A DNA stretch of 34,463 nucleotides from Opitutia bacterium. Lineage in GTDB: Bacteria; Verrucomicrobiota; Verrucomicrobiia; Opitutales; Coraliomargaritaceae. Under the pieces are notes generated by a model that saw only the letters and a list, made by a program, of their open reading frames with translations, ran no database searches and had not been told where the DNA came from. This document shows, one piece after another, positions 8,516-17,212 of this stretch. Both the position numbers and the translations under genes were made by a program. The stretch lies in NCBI GenBank assembly GCA_029252625.1, contig JAQXBA010000077.1, positions 1 to 34,463 of the forward strand, given 5' to 3'. Each line of letters starts with the position of its first letter. Within the stretch, counting starts at the first letter, position 1.

Positions 8516-10594
8516 ATGTCTCAGTCATCCCTTTCCAATCTCGATTACTGCGCCTCGCGCTTTCAGGCGAAGCGCCGCAGCTCTCGCGTTATCCACGTCG
8601 GCACTGTCGCTATCGGCGGCAACCACCCGATACGCATTCAATCGATGACGACGACCAATACTCAAGACGTCGACGCCACCGTGGCACAAACGCTCGCCCT
8701 TGCTGAAGCAGGCTGCGAGATCGTCCGCATCACCGCACCCAATAAAGCCGCGGCCAAAGCCCTCGGCGAAATCTCCAAGAAGCTTCGTGCCGCTAAGTGC
8801 GACGTGCCCCTCGTCGCTGATATTCACTTTCTGCCATCCGCGGCAATGGAAGCTGCGCTGCACGTTGAAAAAGTCCGCATCAACCCAGGCAATTACGCTG
8901 ACAAAAAGAAATTTGCTGTACTCGAATATACCGACGCCGCTTATGCCGAAGAACTCGAGCGCCTGCACCAAGCCTTCTCGCCGATCGTGTTACGCTGCAA
9001 AGAGCTTGGTCGCGCCATGCGCATTGGCACTAATCACGGTTCCCTCTCCGACCGACTGATGAATCGCTACGGAGACTCACCGCTTGGTATGGTTGAAAGC
9101 GCACTCGAATTTATCCGTATCGCCGAGAGTCACAACTATCACGACATCTGCCTGTCGATGAAAGCGAGTAATCCCAAAGTCATGATCGAAGCTTACCGCC
9201 TGACCGCCGCACGTATGGACGAAGAAGGCATGAACTATCCGCTCCACCTTGGCGTGACCGAAGCTGGCGACGGCGAAGATGCCCGTGTCAAAAGCGCGAT
9301 CGGGATTGGCGCACTGCTCAACGATGGTCTGGGCGATACCATCCGCGTCTCACTGACCGAAGATCCCATCTACGAAGTGCCCGTGGCCCGCGACCTCGCC
9401 GACAAAGCAATGGCTCTCTGGTCTCAACAAGCAGACCTGCCACTTTCGGCCGAGACCAAGGACAGCATTAACCCGTTCGACTTCAATCGCCGCAGCACCC
9501 GCGTCATTGAGCTCGGTCCGAAATGTAGCATCGGCGGCGACGTCGTCCCCGCCGTAATCGTCAAAACACAGCACCCGATCAGCGCAACGAGCGAAATAAT
9601 CCAAGATGTTTGCCGCACCCAGAGCTCACTCAAAGAAAGTAAGCTCGAAGGCCTACAGATCGAGATTAATAACAGCGACGACCTCGCGGCGTTTAATGGA
9701 CTGCACGAAGCCCTGCATAGTGTGGTGCAAACGTTCGTGCTCGAACTCTCCGAAACAGTCGACCTGACTGACCTCGAAGCCTTCGAATGGCCTGAAGACG
9801 GCCTAGCTGGAATTACCCTGCTGCAACACATTAAGAAGGAAGACGCCTACTACGCGACCAACCTGCTACAATTTTGCCGCCAAAAAGGCTTCAACTGTGC
9901 CATTGACTGCCAAGCTGACGCCCTGCGCGACGAGATCGGCACACAACTCGCCCCGATGGGCAGCGCCAATCTAATTCTAAGCAGTGGCGTCCGAGCTTGC
10001 TCGGGCTCTGCATCAGAATCGCCCAACCAACCCGTTGGCAGCTACCGCGCCCTCGCCGAAGCCGCCCAAGCCTTTGTGCCGGAGGCACCGATTTGGATAC
10101 GTAACACATTAACGAACACACTTGCGCCAAAAGACTTCTTCTCTGATCGCCTGCTGGAGAACAGCATCCTCAGTGGCGCTCTGCTCTGCGATGGTATCGG
10201 CGACGCGATCAGCATCGAGACTGAACCACTCCTCGAAAAAGCCACTACACTCGCATATAATATTTTACAAGGTGCACGCGCCCGCATCAGCAAGACCGAA
10301 TTCGTCGCTTGCCCGAGCTGCGGCCGCACCCTGTTTGATTTACAAAGTGTCACCCAAAGCATTCGCGCACGCACCGATCACCTCAAAGGCGTGACGATCG
10401 CAATCATGGGCTGTATTGTGAACGGCCCGGGCGAAATGGCCGACGCAGACTTCGGCTACGTCGGTGGCGCACCCGACAAGATAAATCTCTACGTCGGCAA
10501 ACAATGCGTAAAGTATAACGTGCCCGCCGCAGAAGCCCTCGACCGCCTAATCGATTTGATCAAGGAACACGGCAAATGGAGAGCGCCGCTGTAA
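8516..10594 (+). CDS. ispG: 4-hydroxy-3-methylbut-2-enyl diphosphate synthase, long form
   Basis: The 692-residue product is IspG (GcpE), the [4Fe-4S] enzyme turning MEcPP into HMBPP. An N-terminal TIM barrel (about 25-300) is followed by a long central insert, as in plant, chlamydial and Bacteroidetes enzymes, and a C-terminal cluster domain. The cluster ligands are visible as CPSC (Cys599, Cys602), Cys633 in GCIVNGPGE, and Glu640. MGCIVNGPGEMADADFGYVG is nearly identical to plant IspG. Residues 490-497 are encoded by a 23-bp stretch closely matching the REP-like units at 31.5 kb. It converges with the M48 protease gene, 9 bp apart. Confidence 0.96.
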   Translation: MSQSSLSNLDYCASRFQAKRRSSRVIHVGTVAIGGNHPIRIQSMTTTNTQDVDATVAQTLALAEAGCEIVRITAPNKAAAKALGEISKKLRAAKCDVPLVADIHFLPSAAMEAALHVEKVRINPGNYADKKKFAVLEYTDAAYAEELERLHQAFSPIVLRCKELGRAMRIGTNHGSLSDRLMNRYGDSPLGMVESALEFIRIAESHNYHDICLSMKASNPKVMIEAYRLTAARMDEEGMNYPLHLGVTEAGDGEDARVKSAIGIGALLNDGLGDTIRVSLTEDPIYEVPVARDLADKAMALWSQQADLPLSAETKDSINPFDFNRRSTRVIELGPKCSIGGDVVPAVIVKTQHPISATSEIIQDVCRTQSSLKESKLEGLQIEINNSDDLAAFNGLHEALHSVVQTFVLELSETVDLTDLEAFEWPEDGLAGITLLQHIKKEDAYYATNLLQFCRQKGFNCAIDCQADALRDEIGTQLAPMGSANLILSSGVRACSGSASESPNQPVGSYRALAEAAQAFVPEAPIWIRNTLTNTLAPKDFFSDRLLENSILSGALLCDGIGDAISIETEPLLEKATTLAYNILQGARARISKTEFVACPSCGRTLFDLQSVTQSIRARTDHLKGVTIAIMGCIVNGPGEMADADFGYVGGAPDKINLYVGKQCVKYNVPAAEALDRLIDLIKEHGKWRAPL

Positions 10595-10603
10595 CCTTCC
10601 ATC

Positions 10604-12523
10604 TCACTCGCTGATCAGCGGTGGCATCGGTAATCCCAGGCTGATAGCAATAACCCTGACTAAGCTTAGTTCGTCTTGAGCGACTTTGCCATCGGCTAAC
10701 ACAACTGCTAAGGCACCTTCAAAAATCACTTTCTTCTGTGGCAACGGTAAATTGACGAGCAGATCCAGCGCAGCTTCTAACGATTCAAAGGGAATATCCT
10801 CTTCGGCCAATAAAATCGATTCCTTTAACATGTAGCGATTACACTTACGTGCGCCTTGTTGAAACGCGGCCTCACGATCTTCTGGTTCAACCGCCGAAGT
10901 ATAAGTAATCGCCGAGAGCATGACGCACAGGGGCATCTCCATCTTAGCAGGCGTCAGTGGCTTGATCTTACGCGTCGGCTGACGACGACCTACCAAATAA
11001 CCCGCGACACCACGTAACAGTGCGAGTTCTTCCAATTCAATCGAACCATCGCTGTGCGCTAGGTCATGAATCAATTCTGACATTGGAACGAAGGCTTCAA
11101 GATCTCGCCCAGCCGCCATCGGTAAGGCTGCGTCGAACAAGGCAAAACGTTGATTCAAATTAAACGCACGTAGCCGTGGCAACCACTCCACCGTCTCGCG
11201 ATACACCGCTCCGTCTAAGCGCTTCTTTGCCGTCAGTAATTGAGCCGCATCATCGTCGCCCGCGCTGGCTGAAATCTGCAAGCCGATCAAGACCGCGCCA
11301 GCAGCCTCGCGGCTCTGATGTAAGCGATCCAGATCAGTACCGATCTGGCCATGTATTTCCTGAGCGCTCAGAATTGCCGCAGCACTGACTTGCCCGATTG
11401 AATTGATGAAATCGTGCGCCTGCAATGGCGGTGGCGCCGTCTCTGGCTTTTTCGAAGTGGATCGACACGCTGATTTCCGGCGCTCGCCACTGACGAATTC
11501 GCCATCCCAATTTGGCTCAATTGCCGCGATTCGCTGCTCTAACGGCGGGTGGGTCGCAAATAGACTGACGCTCTTTGACTTGAGCGCGCTGGCAAAAAAG
11601 AAATGCGCGGCCTCCTGCGAGTGCGCGTTCGCCACCGCGCCATGCAACGGTGCCCCACCAATCTTCTTCAAAGCGCCGCCAATCCCCTCCGGATTACGAG
11701 TAAACTGTACCGCAGCGGCATCCGCCAAATACTCGCGCTGCCGCGAAATTGCACTCTGGATTAAACGACCGAAAAAAACGCCTATATAGCCAATCGCCAT
11801 GACCGATATACCGATCACCATAATCACGATCAACGCGCCGCCGCCCTCTTTGCTGCGACGTCGGCCGCCTCCCCAGAAATTGGCCTGCGCGGTACCTCGA
11901 AAAACGAGTTGTCCGAGCACTGCAATCGCCATGATACCAAACAGCACTCCCATCAGGCGAATATTCATGCGCATATCCCCATTCAAGATATGGCTAAATT
12001 CGTGCGCGACTACGCCCTGCAATTCATCACGATTCAAGGTGCGCACACAACCACGCGTAACCGCCACCACCGCATCTGCAGGACTAAACCCAGCGGCAAA
12101 GGCATTGATCCCATCTTCCGGCAACAAATAGACTTCAGGCATCGGCACACCGGAGGCGATCGACATCTCTTCGACGATGTTCATCAACATGCGCTCATCC
12201 GCATCCTGTGTCGTATGCTCGATCTCAAGCCCTCCCATGGAACGTGCCACATAACCGCCACCCGAACGCAGTTGCCCCACTTTAAACAGCGAACAAGCAG
12301 TGACTAATGTCACCACTGCGGCCAAAGTGCCGAATAACAGATTCGGCTGCCACAACTGCATCGGCTGTCGCACCGCGCCTTCCGTATCAAGGAAGCCCGC
12401 GCCCGTCAAATACACCACGACGCCGTACAAGGCAGCAGCGATACTCAGCACAGCCATCACAAACAGCACCACCATCAGGCGCGTGCGTTTACGAGCCAAT
12501 TCTTGGGCTTCAAAAAAATCCAT
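10604..12523 (-). CDS. M48 family membrane metalloprotease with C-terminal TerB-like region
   Basis: The 639-residue protein starts as an HtpX-like protease: membrane segments near 15-40, 62-84, 186-208 and 229-253, the zinc motif HEFSH (174-178) and the third ligand Glu264 in REYLADA. This half should handle membrane-protein quality control. After the protease domain (to about 345) comes a Lys/Pro-rich linker and about 260 extra residues. Two stretches there, AHSDGSIELEEL and LADGKVAQDEL, resemble TerB-like acidic metal-binding repeats; this is my reading of a weak pattern. Standard HtpX is about 290 residues, so the tail doubles the protein. It follows lemA by 17 bp, a recurrent pairing. 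Confidence 0.9.
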   Translation of the reverse strand: MDFFEAQELARKRTRLMVVLFVMAVLSIAAALYGVVVYLTGAGFLDTEGAVRQPMQLWQPNLLFGTLAAVVTLVTACSLFKVGQLRSGGGYVARSMGGLEIEHTTQDADERMLMNIVEEMSIASGVPMPEVYLLPEDGINAFAAGFSPADAVVAVTRGCVRTLNRDELQGVVAHEFSHILNGDMRMNIRLMGVLFGIMAIAVLGQLVFRGTAQANFWGGGRRRSKEGGGALIVIMVIGISVMAIGYIGVFFGRLIQSAISRQREYLADAAAVQFTRNPEGIGGALKKIGGAPLHGAVANAHSQEAAHFFFASALKSKSVSLFATHPPLEQRIAAIEPNWDGEFVSGERRKSACRSTSKKPETAPPPLQAHDFINSIGQVSAAAILSAQEIHGQIGTDLDRLHQSREAAGAVLIGLQISASAGDDDAAQLLTAKKRLDGAVYRETVEWLPRLRAFNLNQRFALFDAALPMAAGRDLEAFVPMSELIHDLAHSDGSIELEELALLRGVAGYLVGRRQPTRKIKPLTPAKMEMPLCVMLSAITYTSAVEPEDREAAFQQGARKCNRYMLKESILLAEEDIPFESLEAALDLLVNLPLPQKKVIFEGALAVVLADGKVAQDELSLVRVIAISLGLPMPPLISE

Positions 12524-12540
12524 TTTAGAACTGGGCGCGA

Positions 12541-13140
12541 CTAGAAGCTGACCTTGACCGCCTCGCGCTCGCGTTCATCGGTAATCTCAAACAGCTGCGC
12601 TTCGCGAAACCCTAGGACTCCAGAAAATAATACGGCAGGAAACACTTCGCGCTTCGTATTATATGTCATCACCGAATCATTGTAGGCCTGACGTGCAAAC
12701 GAGACCTTGTTCTCCGTTGAAGTCAGCTCCTCCGTGAGTTGCATCATGTTTTGATTGGCCTTCAAATCTGGATACGCTTCCGAAAGCGCAAAGAACTTAC
12801 CCATGGCACCGGTCAGCGCAGTCTCGGCCCCCATCAACTGTTTGATTGCGTCTGGATTACTCGGATCGCTCGCAGCTGTCTGCCCAGCAGAAGCCGCACC
12901 ATTTCGTGCAGTAATCACCGCCTCCAGCGTCTCGCGTTCATGCGAGAGGTAGCCCTTGGCAGTCTCGACTAGATTCGGAATCAAATCATAGCGGCGCTTC
13001 AGCTGCACATCGATCTGTGCAAATGCATTCTTGAAGCGATTCCGCAATGTCACCAGACCATTGTAAATCCCCATCACCCACAATGCCACGACCACAACGC
13101 ACACAACCAACACACTCAAAAAAATCAGTCCAATAGTCAT
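12541..13140 (-). CDS. lemA: LemA family membrane protein
   Basis: The 199-residue protein has one N-terminal membrane helix (about 2-23) followed by a long helical domain. LemA signatures are YNGLVTLRNRFKNAFAQIDVQ, QLKRRYDLIPNLVETAKGY and the C-terminal YND....YN...FPAVLF. The biochemical role is not settled; genes of this family sit next to M48/HtpX-like proteases or TPM-domain proteins, as here, which suggests an envelope quality-control partnership. It is the first gene of a two-gene minus-strand unit and divergent from purT. The ATG follows an AT-rich leader without a Shine-Dalgarno. Confidence 0.94.
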   Translation of the reverse strand: MTIGLIFLSVLVVCVVVVALWVMGIYNGLVTLRNRFKNAFAQIDVQLKRRYDLIPNLVETAKGYLSHERETLEAVITARNGAASAGQTAASDPSNPDAIKQLMGAETALTGAMGKFFALSEAYPDLKANQNMMQLTEELTSTENKVSFARQAYNDSVMTYNTKREVFPAVLFSGVLGFREAQLFEITDEREREAVKVSF

Positions 13141-13310
13141 AATAACAATAGTTTAAATTAACAGAGTCTTCAGCTGTAGCGGAAAAGAATGACGCTTAAA
13201 AGTGACGACAAAAAAGCCGCGAAACAAAAGAAGAATAACAAAATGAAGCGGACTACAAGAATTTGCAAGTTTGAGTTGAAGCGCATGCTCCGCAGTCATT
13301 GACTCCCAAC

Positions 13311-14495
13311 ATGTCTACCATCGGAACTCCTTTTACATCTACTGCAAAAAAAGTGCTGCTTTGCGGCTCAGGCGAACTGGGCAAAGAAGTCGCCATTGAA
13401 CTACAGCGCTACGGCGTAGAAGTGATTGCCGTTGATGCGTATGCCAATGCCCCAGCCATGCAGGTCGCCGACCGCTCACACATCGTCTCGATGCTGGACG
13501 GTGCAGCGCTACGCGCAGTGATCGAAGCCGAGAAGCCTGACCTCGTCGTGCCCGAAGTCGAGGCCATCGCCACCGAGACCCTCGCAGAGATCGAGCGCGA
13601 AGGCCTCGCCACCATTATCCCGACTGCCCGTGCCACACAGCTCACAATGAATCGCGAGGGTATCCGCCGCCTCGCTGCCGAAGAGCTGAGCCTCGTCACA
13701 TCGCCCTATCAATTTGCCGACACCTTTGAAGACTTCTGCGCTGCGGTTGAGTCGATCGGCATGCCCTGCGTGATCAAGCCGATCATGAGCTCGTCGGGTA
13801 AAGGGCAGAGCGTGGTAAAAACTGCGGCTGACATTGAAACCTCTTGGAACTACGCACAAGAAGGCGGCCGCGCCGGCAAGGGTAAGGTCATCGTCGAAGG
13901 GTTCGTCAAATTCGACTACGAGATCACCCTGCTCACCGTGCGCCACGTCGATGGCACCAGTTTCTGCGATCCGATCGGACACATTCAAGTCGATGGCGAC
14001 TACCGCGAATCGTGGCAGCCACAGGCCATGACCGATACCGCTCTTAAAAATGCGCAGCACATCGCCCAATCCATCACCGACAGCCTCGGCGGCTATGGCC
14101 TGTTCGGCGTCGAGCTCTTCGTCAAGAACGACTGCGTTATCTTTAGCGAAGTTTCCCCACGTCCGCATGATACGGGGATGGTCACCATGATTTCTCAGGA
14201 TTTAACCCAATTTGCACTTCATGCCCGCGCCATTTTGGGATTACCGATCCCAACGATCCGTCAATTTGGCCCGAGCGCGTCGTCCGTCATTCTCGTCGAA
14301 GGCCACTCCAAGCAAGTGCGCTTTGGTAATTTGAAACAGGCGCTCAGCGAGCCGGATACACAGCTTCGCCTATTTGGTAAGCCGGCAGTCGCTGGCAAGC
14401 GTCGCATGGCCGTCGCCCTCGCTCGCGCTGAGACGATCGACGAAGCTCGCGCCAAAGCCTGCCGCGCATCGAGCGCGGTAGATGTGCAATTGTAA
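13311..14495 (+). CDS. purT: Formate-dependent phosphoribosylglycinamide formyltransferase (GAR transformylase 2)
   Basis: This ATP-grasp enzyme formylates GAR with free formate and ATP in purine synthesis, bypassing formyl-THF. Recognisable parts are [28 protein letters not shown] at the N-terminus, [24 protein letters not shown] (ATP-grasp), ISDPIGH-like [26 protein letters not shown] and [14 protein letters not shown] start it at the ATG at 13311 (394 residues); a TTG four codons earlier is possible but less likely. It is monocistronic and converges with menB through a bidirectional terminator. Confidence 0.95.
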   Translation: MSTIGTPFTSTAKKVLLCGSGELGKEVAIELQRYGVEVIAVDAYANAPAMQVADRSHIVSMLDGAALRAVIEAEKPDLVVPEVEAIATETLAEIEREGLATIIPTARATQLTMNREGIRRLAAEELSLVTSPYQFADTFEDFCAAVESIGMPCVIKPIMSSSGKGQSVVKTAADIETSWNYAQEGGRAGKGKVIVEGFVKFDYEITLLTVRHVDGTSFCDPIGHIQVDGDYRESWQPQAMTDTALKNAQHIAQSITDSLGGYGLFGVELFVKNDCVIFSEVSPRPHDTGMVTMISQDLTQFALHARAILGLPIPTIRQFGPSASSVILVEGHSKQVRFGNLKQALSEPDTQLRLFGKPAVAGKRRMAVALARAETIDEARAKACRASSAVDVQL

Positions 14496-14536
14496 GTCGA
14501 ACTCCCGAATTTAGGATTAAACCGCCCGCTACGCTT

Positions 14537-14634
14537 GAGATCGCAGAGAACGCCGAGGTCATTGATGAGGAAAACCTTTAACAGACCCAAACGGCGCATC
14601 CTCAAGTAACCTTCTCTGCCTCCTCCTCGATCTC
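14537..14634. repeat. Imperfect inverted repeat between purT and menB
   Basis: The left arm carries GAGATCG overlapping GCAGAGAA (14537-14550); the right arm carries TTCTCTGC (14612-14619) and CGATCTC (14628-14634), i.e. the same two words on the other strand with eight extra bases between them. It looks like a decayed inverted element or repeat fragment in the intergenic space. No gene is seen in it. Confidence 0.4.
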
Positions 14635-14695
14635 TAGTGACTGAAAGGAACGAGCGGTTAAAAATGCCCGCGTATTAGCTGATACTGATGCTATA

Positions 14696-14719
14696 AAAAG
14701 CGATTAGAGTGTCGCTTTT
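14696..14719. terminator. Bidirectional terminator between convergent purT and menB
   Basis: AAAAGCGA and TCGCTTTT form an 8-bp perfect stem around an 8-nt loop, with A/T runs at the base of the stem on both strands. It lies 200 bp past purT and 13 bp past the menB stop, as expected for a shared terminator of convergent genes. Confidence 0.75.
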
Positions 14720-14732
14720 ACAATTCCCCCCA

Positions 14733-15566
14733 CTAAGGCAACCACGGGTATTTCTTAAACTCGGGCTCGCGCTTTTCGTTCCATGCTTTGCGGCCTTCCT
14801 CGCCCTCTTCGGTTAGATAGTAGAGCATCGTCGCATTGCCCGCCAGTTCTTGTAGGCCTTGCTGACCATCCACATCCGCATTGAACGCCGACTTGAGGCA
14901 ACGAATCGACAGTGGGCTATGATTCATTACCTGCTGCGCCCATTCAAATCCTTCGGCTTCGAGTTGCTCGTAGGGCACGACCTTATTGACCAATCCCATA
15001 TCCAGTGCCTCTTGCGCATTATATTGACGGCACAAATACCAAATCTCGCGCGCCTTTTTGTGGCCGACGATACGTGCTAAATAGCTAGAGCCAAAGCCAC
15101 CGTCAAAGCTACCGACCTTTGGTCCAGTCTGACCAAACACCGCATTGTCCGCTGCAATCGTCATATCACACACCACGTGCAAAACATGACCACCGCCTAC
15201 CGCAAATCCAGCCACCAGGGCGATTACCACCTTCGGCATCGAACGGATTAACTTCTGCAAATCGAGCACGTTTAGGCGCGGCACACCATCTTTGCCAATA
15301 TAGCCGCCCTCTTTATGCCCACGGATCTTTTGATCACCGCCCGCACAAAATGCGAACTTGCCGTCTGTCTGTGGATTGAATCCAGTCAGCAGCACGACAC
15401 CGACTGACGTGTCTTCACGCGCATCTGTGAAGGCCTCGATCATTTCAGATACCGTATCCGGTGTAAATGCGTTACGCCGATGCGGACGGTTGATCGTCAC
15501 TTTCGCAACACCATCGCACTTCTCATAAATGATCTCTTCAAACTCGCGGGCTTTTTTCCAATTCAT
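14733..15566 (-). CDS. menB: 1,4-dihydroxy-2-naphthoyl-CoA synthase
   Basis: The 277-residue crotonase-fold enzyme closes the naphthoquinone ring in menaquinone synthesis. The oxyanion-hole segment [35 protein letters not shown], and the MenB hallmarks [17 protein letters not shown] and C-terminal FKKYPWLP distinguish it from fatty-acid crotonases. Its presence implies the classical Men pathway rather than the futalosine route, although no other men gene is in the window. It is separated from the upstream tolB-like gene by about 210 bp, which contains the palindrome TGCGCATGCGCA (15706-15717), so it probably has its own promoter. Confidence 0.95.
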   Translation of the reverse strand: MNWKKAREFEEIIYEKCDGVAKVTINRPHRRNAFTPDTVSEMIEAFTDAREDTSVGVVLLTGFNPQTDGKFAFCAGGDQKIRGHKEGGYIGKDGVPRLNVLDLQKLIRSMPKVVIALVAGFAVGGGHVLHVVCDMTIAADNAVFGQTGPKVGSFDGGFGSSYLARIVGHKKAREIWYLCRQYNAQEALDMGLVNKVVPYEQLEAEGFEWAQQVMNHSPLSIRCLKSAFNADVDGQQGLQELAGNATMLYYLTEEGEEGRKAWNEKREPEFKKYPWLP

Positions 15567-15775
15567 GCCGACAAGATAGGACGGGTTTTAACGGAAAAGC
15601 AACGTCACTGTTCTACAACCGAAGTAACTTGATGTGATTGCGAAAGTTCTCAGCTGCGTTGTATCTTGCTGTGACTCGTAGGTAAGCAAGCCCCTTAAAT
15701 TCCCTTGCGCATGCGCACACGCCATTGAGTCAGAGACCCTTAATCACCAATTCTGACAACTTTTCGGTATTACAA

Positions 15776-16972
15776 TTAATACACGAAACTAGCTGAGTAG
15801 GCATCACCAAAGTCTGACAAGTGCAGCGAACTCACTTTTTTGCTTTCAGTATCCAGCAACATCAGACGCATTCGCCCGTTTTGACGCTGTGTGAAGACCA
15901 AATGACGACCATCATTCATCCATGTTGGCTCAACCGCAGACTGTGACGCGGTGGTCAGAATCTGGCTCGAACGAGTCTTAAAATCATACAGCGCAATTTG
16001 AAAACCACCACCCACTGCTGCAGTAAAAGCGATCAAGTTCTCTTTAATTGGGTTCCATGTCGGCTCGGAGCAATAGCTACTGACATTGGTCGGGATGCGG
16101 CGCATCGGTCCACCATTGGCAGACATCTCATAAATCTGAGGCTTGCCACGTGTATCCGAAGTAAAGGCCAAACGACGACCATCCGGAGACCATGTCGGCG
16201 AGGTTTCTAAGCTTTTATTAGTGGTCAAACGGCGCGGCTTCTTGTTGATCGATTCCGACACAAAAATCTCTGCGTTACCAGCACTCGTTAGCGACATCGC
16301 AATACTCCGCCCATTCGGGGCATACTCGCCGCCAGAATTCGTGCCCTTATATGTCGCCACTGGAATCTTACGACCACTTTGCAGATCGATCATATATATA
16401 TCCGGAAACCCTGTTTTATAATAAGTGGTATAGAGCAACTTGCTGCCATCTGGCGACCAATTAGGTCCAGTCAACAATGCACGATCCGCAGTTAACGGAC
16501 GCACACGATTAAACAACAAGTCACTCGTATATACCTCGGAAATTCCACGCTGCTTACCAATAAAAGCCAGCTTACCCGCAAAGAACCCCTTAATATGCAA
16601 AGTTGCCTCAACCGCCAAATCGCAGGCGCGAAGGGTGGCGTTTTGCAAGTCGCGCCCGGGTATCACGCGACGCAACTGCTCCTGCAAAGGCTGACCAGAG
16701 CCAATAGTGAGTGTCACCGACGAGCCACTGGCACGCTCGATTTGAAAAGTGTAAGCCGCCTTCGCTGAGGTCGTCAGCGTATAAGCGCCATGCAAAGCAA
16801 ACGCCCGTTGTGCCAACTTCGCAAGCGCCGTGTCCGTGCTTTCGACTGCAATACCCAAACGCCCCTCACCTTGACGAACAGCATCGCCGATATCAATCAC
16901 CTGCGCCGAAACGGCAGTCGTCAGCAAAGAAAACGAAGCAATAAGAAACAAAAGATAATGAAACATGCGCAT
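15776..16972 (-). CDS. tolB: TolB-like periplasmic beta-propeller protein
   Basis: About 398 residues from the ATG at 16972 (a second ATG two codons later is equally possible). A hydrophobic signal peptide ends near a VSA-Q site at about residue 23. An N-terminal alpha/beta domain (about 25-150) precedes a propeller with at least five WD40-like/PD40 blades: NWSPDGSKLLYT, YAPNGRSIAMS, TWSPDGRRLAFTSD, TWNPIKENLIAFT and TWMNDGRHLVFT. This is the TolB architecture, which links the Tol-Pal envelope complex. No tolQ/R/A or pal gene is adjacent, so the assignment rests on domains alone. A run of more upstream in-frame codons reaches 17020 but lacks a good start. Confidence 0.85.
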   Translation of the reverse strand: MRMFHYLLFLIASFSLLTTAVSAQVIDIGDAVRQGEGRLGIAVESTDTALAKLAQRAFALHGAYTLTTSAKAAYTFQIERASGSSVTLTIGSGQPLQEQLRRVIPGRDLQNATLRACDLAVEATLHIKGFFAGKLAFIGKQRGISEVYTSDLLFNRVRPLTADRALLTGPNWSPDGSKLLYTTYYKTGFPDIYMIDLQSGRKIPVATYKGTNSGGEYAPNGRSIAMSLTSAGNAEIFVSESINKKPRRLTTNKSLETSPTWSPDGRRLAFTSDTRGKPQIYEMSANGGPMRRIPTNVSSYCSEPTWNPIKENLIAFTAAVGGGFQIALYDFKTRSSQILTTASQSAVEPTWMNDGRHLVFTQRQNGRMRLMLLDTESKKVSSLHLSDFGDAYSASFVY

Positions 16973-17212
16973 GTGTAATAAATAGTCGCAGGGGAGCAAG
17001 AACCGCAAACGCAAATCCACTTCAACAAATATTTATTTAATCATTTAGACACGCAGCACAGTACCGAGGTTAGAGCTGTTTTAATAAGCTGGGACGAAGA
17101 TCCGACTGCGAATTCCCAACAAAACCGACTCTTTCGCCAATATTTTTTCGATTCGTGTTGAGTCGCAGCCAGAGAGTTTCACTCTAATAATTTTCTTTAA
17201 CCAAAATATACA

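Noticed and set aside
10609-10620. Palindrome CGCTGATCAGCG at the ispG/M48 convergent ends
   Set aside because: It begins in the short gap after ispG and runs into the last codons of the M48 gene, has no T-run, and is short enough to be chance, so it is not called a terminator.
13509-14168. 219-codon minus-strand frame opposite purT
   Set aside because: Antisense to the ATP-grasp domain of purT; no recognisable features.
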